In this document: in pieces, positions 5,692-9,590 of the stretch
How positions within the stretch are numbered: position 1 is the stretch's first letter
Layout: each line of letters begins with the position of its first letter
Assembly: GCA_002308235.1 (NCBI GenBank)
Contig: DBVS01000112.1
Location: 1-9,590 of the forward strand
Length of the DNA: 9,590 nt
Source of the DNA: Lachnospiraceae bacterium UBA1258
GTDB lineage: Bacteria; Bacillota; Clostridia; Lachnospirales; Lachnospiraceae
Direction: 5' to 3'
Translations under genes and position numbers: made by a program
The notes under the pieces: model-generated
What the model was told of the DNA's origin: nothing
Databases searched by the model: none
What the model saw: only the letters and a program-made list of their open reading frames with translations

Positions 5692-6171
5692 AGAGAACAG
5701 ATACTTGCAGTAATAGAGAAAAATTCACGTATAGAGATAAAGGAACTTGCCATTCTTTTGGGCTATCCCGAAATCGACGTTGCCAATGAGATCAAAAAAA
5801 TGGAAGAAGAAGGAATAATCTGCGGATACCATACCCTTATCGACTGGGAGAAGACTTCCATCGAGAAGGTTACCGCTCTTATCGAAGTAAGAGTTACACC
5901 CCAGAGAGGCCAGGGCTTTGACAGCATTGCGGAGCGTATCTACAACTATCCCGAGGTCAATGCGGTGTACCTTATTTCCGGCGGCTATGATCTTCTTGTC
6001 TCTCTTGAAGGAAAGACCTTAAAAGAGGTTTCTTTGTTCGTATCGGACAAGCTTTCCACCTTAGAGACCGTCATCAGCACAGCCACTCATTTCGTGCTCA
6101 AGAAATACAAGGATCACGGAACGGTCCTTGCAAAAAAATCTGTGGATGAAAGAGAGAAGATAACCTTATGA
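5689..6171 (+). CDS. Lrp/AsnC family transcriptional regulator
   Basis: A 160-residue DNA-binding protein of the leucine-responsive/AsnC class. Residues 1-50 form the winged helix-turn-helix, with LAILLGYPEIDVANEIKKMEEEGII as the recognition region and the usual 'EGII.GY...ID' linker. Residues 58-140 form the RAM effector domain: alternating strands (VTALIEVRV, VNAVYLISGGYDLLVSLEG) and the SGGYDL turn that binds amino acids in this family, then a helix (LKEVSLFVSDKL) and a final strand. The stop codon overlaps the ATG of the aminotransferase gene (ATGA, 6168-6171), so the two are translationally coupled. The likely job, inferred from this, is to adjust that operon, and perhaps others, to an amino acid made or used by the transaminase. 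It starts 19 bases after the HypE-like gene ends, so all could sit on one transcript. Confidence 0.93.
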   Translation: MREQILAVIEKNSRIEIKELAILLGYPEIDVANEIKKMEEEGIICGYHTLIDWEKTSIEKVTALIEVRVTPQRGQGFDSIAERIYNYPEVNAVYLISGGYDLLVSLEGKTLKEVSLFVSDKLSTLETVISTATHFVLKKYKDHGTVLAKKSVDEREKITL

Positions 6172-7346
6172 GAATACCTTTATCGGAAGAAGTCGTTAAG
6201 CTTAAGCCTTCGGGTATCCGTAAGTTTTTCGACATAGTACATGAAATGAAAGATGCCATTTCCCTGGGTGTGGGCGAGCCTGACTTCGACACTCCCTGGC
6301 ACATAAGGGACGAGGGCATTTACTCCCTCGAAAAGGGAAAGACGATATACACTTCAAACTCCGGTCTGCTTCAGTTAAGACAGGAGATTGCAAAATATCT
6401 TGAGAAAAAGTTCAAGGTTTCCTACGATCCCACGAAGGAAATGGTCATTACCGTGGGAGGGTCCGAAGCCATAGATATCGGCCTTCGCGCCATGTTAAAT
6501 CCCGGGGATGAGGTGCTTATTCCCCAGCCTTCCTACGTTTCCTACGAGCCCTGCACCATAATCGCAGGGGGCAAGCCCGTAATAATCGAGCTTAAAGCAG
6601 AGAATGAATTCAGGCTTACGGAAAAAGAACTGCGGGATGCCATAACCGACAAGACCAGAGTGCTGATCCTTCCCTTCCCCAACAATCCCACGGGAGCCAT
6701 CATGGAAGAAAGCGACCTGCTGGCCATCGCGAAGGTCTGCGTTGAGAAGGACATCTTTGTTATGTCCGATGAGATCTACGCAGAGCTTACCTATAAGGGC
6801 AGGCATGTTTCCATAGCTTCCCTTCCCGGCATGAAGGAACGCACCATCCTGATCAACGGTTTTTCCAAGGCCTATGCCATGACGGGATGGAGACTGGGAT
6901 ACGCCTGCGGTCCCGAAGAGATTATCAGACAGATGACCAAGATCCACCAGTTCTGTATCATGTGCGCGCCCACCACCAGCCAGTACGCTGCCATTGAGGC
7001 CGTAAAGAACGGGGACGAGGATATCGATAAGATGCGCGAAGCCTACAATCAGCGCAGACGCTTTCTTCTTAACGCCTTTAAGGAAATGGGGCTTGACTGT
7101 TTTGAGCCCTTCGGAGCATTCTATGTGTTCCCCTGCATTAAGGAATTCAATATGACAAGCGATGAGTTTGCCACCAGATTTCTTGAAGAAGAAAAGGTTG
7201 CCGCCGTACCGGGAACCGCCTTCGGCGACTGCGGAGAAGGCTTCCTTCGAATATCCTATGCTTATTCCCTGGATCACTTAAAGACCGCCATGGAGCGCCT
7301 GAAGCGGTTTGTGGAAAAGCTGCGCAAGGAACAGGGAAGAGGATAG
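6168..7346 (+). CDS. Class I/II pyridoxal phosphate-dependent aminotransferase
   Basis: A 392-residue fold-type I aminotransferase, complete for the family (about 390). The PLP-binding lysine is K234 in NGFSKAYAMTGWRLGY. Other cofactor and substrate residues are visible: GGSEA (97-101) for the phosphate, Y123, N173 in PFPNNPTG, D201 and Y204 in SDEIYAELTY, R242, and R361 in FLRISYA for the substrate carboxylate. It belongs to the subgroup annotated as aromatic-amino-acid or PatA-type N-acetyl-diaminopimelate/aspartate aminotransferases; the sequence alone does not settle the amino donor. It is coupled to the Lrp-type regulator by a 4-base overlap, and its neighbour pair (regulator plus transaminase) suggests control by its own substrate or product. 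trmL begins 6 bases after its stop codon, so the operon likely extends through trmL. Confidence 0.95.
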   Translation: MRIPLSEEVVKLKPSGIRKFFDIVHEMKDAISLGVGEPDFDTPWHIRDEGIYSLEKGKTIYTSNSGLLQLRQEIAKYLEKKFKVSYDPTKEMVITVGGSEAIDIGLRAMLNPGDEVLIPQPSYVSYEPCTIIAGGKPVIIELKAENEFRLTEKELRDAITDKTRVLILPFPNNPTGAIMEESDLLAIAKVCVEKDIFVMSDEIYAELTYKGRHVSIASLPGMKERTILINGFSKAYAMTGWRLGYACGPEEIIRQMTKIHQFCIMCAPTTSQYAAIEAVKNGDEDIDKMREAYNQRRRFLLNAFKEMGLDCFEPFGAFYVFPCIKEFNMTSDEFATRFLEEEKVAAVPGTAFGDCGEGFLRISYAYSLDHLKTAMERLKRFVEKLRKEQGRG

Positions 7347-7352
7347 CGGTCA

Positions 7353-7847
7353 ATGCATATAGTTTTACACCAGCCGGAAATTGCGGCAAATACGGGAAAT
7401 ATCGGGCGTACCTGTGTTGCGACGGGTACGCCGCTTCACTTAATAGAGCCCTTCGGTTTCAGGATCGATGAGAAGTCGGTAAAGCGGGCGGGGATGGATT
7501 ACTGGGATTCCCTGGACCTTCATACATACATTAACTATGCCGATTTTCTCGCGAAAAACCCGGGGGCAAAGATCTGGTATGCCACCACAAAAGCGGAAAG
7601 AGCCTACACGGAGGTTTCCTACAGTCCCGAGGATTTTATCATGTTCGGCAAGGAATCTGCGGGCATTCCCGAAGAATTCCTGGTCGAAAACAGGGAGCGC
7701 TGCATCAGGATCCCCATGCTTTCGGAAACCAGATCACTTAACCTGTCAAACTCGGTAGCCATCATTCTTTATGAAGCTCTCAGGCAGCAGGGCTTTAAAG
7801 GCATGGCCACCGCGGGTGAACTGCACAGGCTATCGTGGACCTCATAA
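7353..7847 (+). CDS. trmL: tRNA (cytidine(34)-2'-O)-methyltransferase
   Basis: A 164-residue SPOUT-class methyltransferase that uses S-adenosylmethionine to methylate the 2'-O of the wobble base (C34 or modified U34) of tRNA-Leu isoacceptors. The size is typical for TrmL, which has no added RNA-binding domain. Motif 1 is NTGNIGRTC (13-21), motif 2 is FGKESAGIP (98-106), and motif 3 is IPMLSETRSLNLSNSVAI (120-137), which forms the trefoil knot that binds the methyl donor. The ending YEALRQQGFKG matches the family. A purine-rich AGAGG (7338-7342) lies 10 bases before the ATG, inside the end of the aminotransferase gene. A perfect hairpin overlaps its stop codon. Confidence 0.95.
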   Translation: MHIVLHQPEIAANTGNIGRTCVATGTPLHLIEPFGFRIDEKSVKRAGMDYWDSLDLHTYINYADFLAKNPGAKIWYATTKAERAYTEVSYSPEDFIMFGKESAGIPEEFLVENRERCIRIPMLSETRSLNLSNSVAIILYEALRQQGFKGMATAGELHRLSWTS

Positions 7848-7857
7848 GCCGTCCACG
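7834..7857 (+). repeat. Perfect 7-bp inverted repeat spanning the trmL stop codon
   Basis: CGTGGAC (7834-7840) and GTCCACG (7851-7857) pair around a 10-base loop that contains the trmL TAA. No T-run follows; the next bases are GGCCCGGCACC. This makes it a poor intrinsic terminator and more a 3'-end-stabilising or pausing hairpin. A competing short pairing is possible between CACGG (7854-7858) and CCGTG (7875-7879). Function is unknown. Confidence 0.5.
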
Positions 7858-7889
7858 GGCCCGGCACCGTTTATCCGTGCAAAATAATA

Positions 7890-7898
7890 TGATATAAT
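7890..7898 (+). promoter_or_regulatory. Extended -10 promoter of mutS2
   Basis: TATAAT at 7893-7898 is preceded by TG at 7890-7891 (TGATATAAT), a full extended -10 element in a locally A+T-rich patch. The matching -35 position with a 17-base spacer (7870-7875, TTTATC) is weak, as expected for extended -10 promoters. The start point should fall at about 7904-7906, that is at or next to the mutS2 ATG. Confidence 0.65.
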
Positions 7899-7905
7899 TA
7901 ACACT

Positions 7906-9590
7906 ATGAACACCAAAGTACTTTCAACACTGGAATATACATCCATCATCAAACAGCTTGAGGAAAAGGCAGGCTCCGCACCCGGAAAAAAGATGTGCCG
8001 CGAGCTTCTGCCGATGACCTCGCTCATAGACATAGAGGCGGCGCAGAAAAACACCGCCGACGCTTTAACGCGCCTTTTTAAGAAGGGAAGCATCAGCTTC
8101 GGTTCAAATGCGGATCTGAGCTTTGCCCTTAAATCACTTGAGATCGGAAGCACGCTTCTTGCTTCGGAGCTTCTTTCGTTTGCCTCATTTCTTAACAACG
8201 TACATCGCGTAAAATCCTGGGGTGCAAAGGAGCGGGAAGAGGAAGAATCCGATTCCCTGGACGATTATTTCAATCTCCTTGAGCCCGTACAGACCGCGGC
8301 AAAAGAGATAGACAGATGCATCCTTTCGGAAGAGGGGGATATTGCAGACGATGCGAGTCCCAAGCTTAAATCCATCCGCAGGAGCATGAAACTTGCCGCC
8401 GACAGCATCCATTCGGAGCTTAACAAAATGGTGAACGGCGAATACCGGACCTACCTTCAGGATGCGGTCATTACCATGCGAAACGACCGGTATTGTATTC
8501 CCGTAAAGAGCGAATACAAGGGTCAGGTTTCGGGTATGGTCCACGACCAGTCCCAGACCGGCGCCACCGTTTTTATTGAGCCCAAACAGGTGGTTGAATT
8601 AAACAACAAAATAAGAGAGCTCGAGTTGGAGGAAAAGAAAGAGATCGCCGTCATTCTCGCAAATCTTTCGGGAATGCTGGGTGAGAAGCTTACGGAATTA
8701 AAGACGGATGCCGAGCTTATGACAAAGCTTGATTTTATCTTTGCCAAGGCCAATCTCGCTCTTGAACAGAATGCGGTCCGTCCGAGATTCAATACGGAAC
8801 ATCGCATAGATATCAAGAAAGGCCGTCATCCCCTGCTTGATAAAAAGAAGGTTGTACCCATCGATGTACCTCTGGGTAAGGATTTTGACATGCTCGTTAT
8901 AACGGGCCCCAACACAGGGGGTAAGACCGTTACCTTAAAGACCGTGGGCCTTTTTACCCTCATGGGTCAGGCGGGTCTCCACGTGCCCGCGGGAGACCTT
9001 ACGGAGCTTTCGGTATTTACCGAAGTATATGCGGATATCGGTGACGAGCAGAGCATTGAACAGAGCCTTTCGACCTTCTCTTCCCACATGAAGAGTATAG
9101 TACACATTCTTGACAGGGCGGATGAAAATTCCCTGTGTCTTTTTGACGAATTGGGAGCGGGAACGGATCCTACGGAGGGAGCTGCCCTTGCCATAGCAAT
9201 ACTCAGCTTCCTGCATGACCGGGGAATCCGCACCATGGCCACCACCCACTACAGCGAGCTTAAGATCTTCGCCCTTTCCACTTCTTTCGTGGAGAACGGC
9301 TGCTGTGAGTTTAACGTGGAGACCCTTTCGCCTACCTACAGGCTTTTAATCGGTATTCCCGGAAAGAGTAACGCTTTTGCAATCTCTTCGAAACTGGGAC
9401 TTTCTCCCGAAATCATCGAAGCCGCAAGACATCAGATCGATGAGGGAAGCGAAAAGTTCGAAGACGTTATCGCAGACCTCGAAGGAAAGAGAGTTTCGGT
9501 TGAAAAAGACAGAGCCGAGCTTGACAGGCTCCTTGAAGAGGCGCAAAAAGAACGCGAAGAACTCAAGCAGCGAAATGAAAAGATCAACGA
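7906..9590 (+). CDS. mutS2: Endonuclease MutS2 (5' part, open at right edge)
   Basis: The first 561 codons of MutS2, a protein of about 790 residues, with no stop before the window ends. MutS2 is a MutS-like ATPase without the mismatch-recognition domain; in Bacillus it acts on collided ribosomes as well as in recombination control. The start MNTKVLSTLEYTSI matches family N-termini and fixes ATG 7906. The N-terminal 300 or so residues are the core/lever helices with QDAVITMRNDRYCIPVK and GATVFIEP. The ATPase part has Walker A GPNTGGKT (334-341), the STFSSHM block and Walker B LFDELGAGTDPTEG with D414/E415. From about 500 onward it becomes a charged coiled coil (EKDRAELDRLLEEAQKERE). The KOW and Smr endonuclease domains would be to the right. 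No Shine-Dalgarno precedes the ATG; the promoter position predicts a leaderless message. Confidence 0.95.
   Translation, partial: MNTKVLSTLEYTSIIKQLEEKAGSAPGKKMCRELLPMTSLIDIEAAQKNTADALTRLFKKGSISFGSNADLSFALKSLEIGSTLLASELLSFASFLNNVHRVKSWGAKEREEEESDSLDDYFNLLEPVQTAAKEIDRCILSEEGDIADDASPKLKSIRRSMKLAADSIHSELNKMVNGEYRTYLQDAVITMRNDRYCIPVKSEYKGQVSGMVHDQSQTGATVFIEPKQVVELNNKIRELELEEKKEIAVILANLSGMLGEKLTELKTDAELMTKLDFIFAKANLALEQNAVRPRFNTEHRIDIKKGRHPLLDKKKVVPIDVPLGKDFDMLVITGPNTGGKTVTLKTVGLFTLMGQAGLHVPAGDLTELSVFTEVYADIGDEQSIEQSLSTFSSHMKSIVHILDRADENSLCLFDELGAGTDPTEGAALAIAILSFLHDRGIRTMATTHYSELKIFALSTSFVENGCCEFNVETLSPTYRLLIGIPGKSNAFAISSKLGLSPEIIEAARHQIDEGSEKFEDVIADLEGKRVSVEKDRAELDRLLEEAQKEREELKQRNEKIN

Noticed and set aside
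6495..7277. Minus-strand open frame of 260 codons opposite the aminotransferase
   Set aside because: It covers the catalytic core of an intact aminotransferase and shows no domain of its own.

Overview
The window looks like a chromosomal housekeeping stretch from a Gram-positive Clostridia member, most likely a Lachnospiraceae-type bacterium. The grounds are a class II (Firmicutes-type) GalT, an Nth with E. coli-like catalytic numbering, a stand-alone HypE-like ATP-binding protein, TrmL next to MutS2, strong AGGAGG-type ribosome binding sites and a moderate G+C content. The family assignment is inferred from gene content, not from a marker gene. No rRNA, tRNA, CRISPR array, insertion sequence or phage gene was seen.

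Left part (1-3879, + strand). The 3' end of galT is followed by nth (endonuclease III), which starts at GTG. A DEDDh exonuclease gene follows with no gap (stop TAA, then ATG). Next is a small gene, lower in G+C, for a protein with a caspase/CHAT-like His...Cys layout, then a histidine phosphatase gene. A rho-independent terminator for this run appears to lie inside the 3' end of the convergent gene that follows.

Middle (3884-5669). A minus-strand gene encodes an uncharacterised membrane-anchored protein. Divergent from it, a near-consensus promoter (TTGCAA-17-TATAAT), whose -35 box sits inside the minus gene's first codons, reads into a 35-residue single-span membrane protein. It probably continues into a HypE/PurM-like gene that starts at TTG and lacks the C-terminal cysteine of true HypE.

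Right part (5689-9590, + strand). An Lrp/AsnC regulator overlaps a class I aminotransferase by 4 bp (ATGA). Then comes trmL (wobble-base tRNA 2'-O-methyltransferase). A perfect 7-bp hairpin spans the trmL stop codon, and mutS2 follows from its own extended -10 promoter, placed so close to the ATG that the transcript is predicted to be leaderless. mutS2 runs off the right edge with no stop codon in the window.

The points most worth a second look are the small caspase-like protein between DNA-repair/nuclease genes and the phosphatase, the predicted leaderless mutS2 mRNA, the HypE-like protein without its catalytic cysteine, and the small membrane protein with a textbook promoter.
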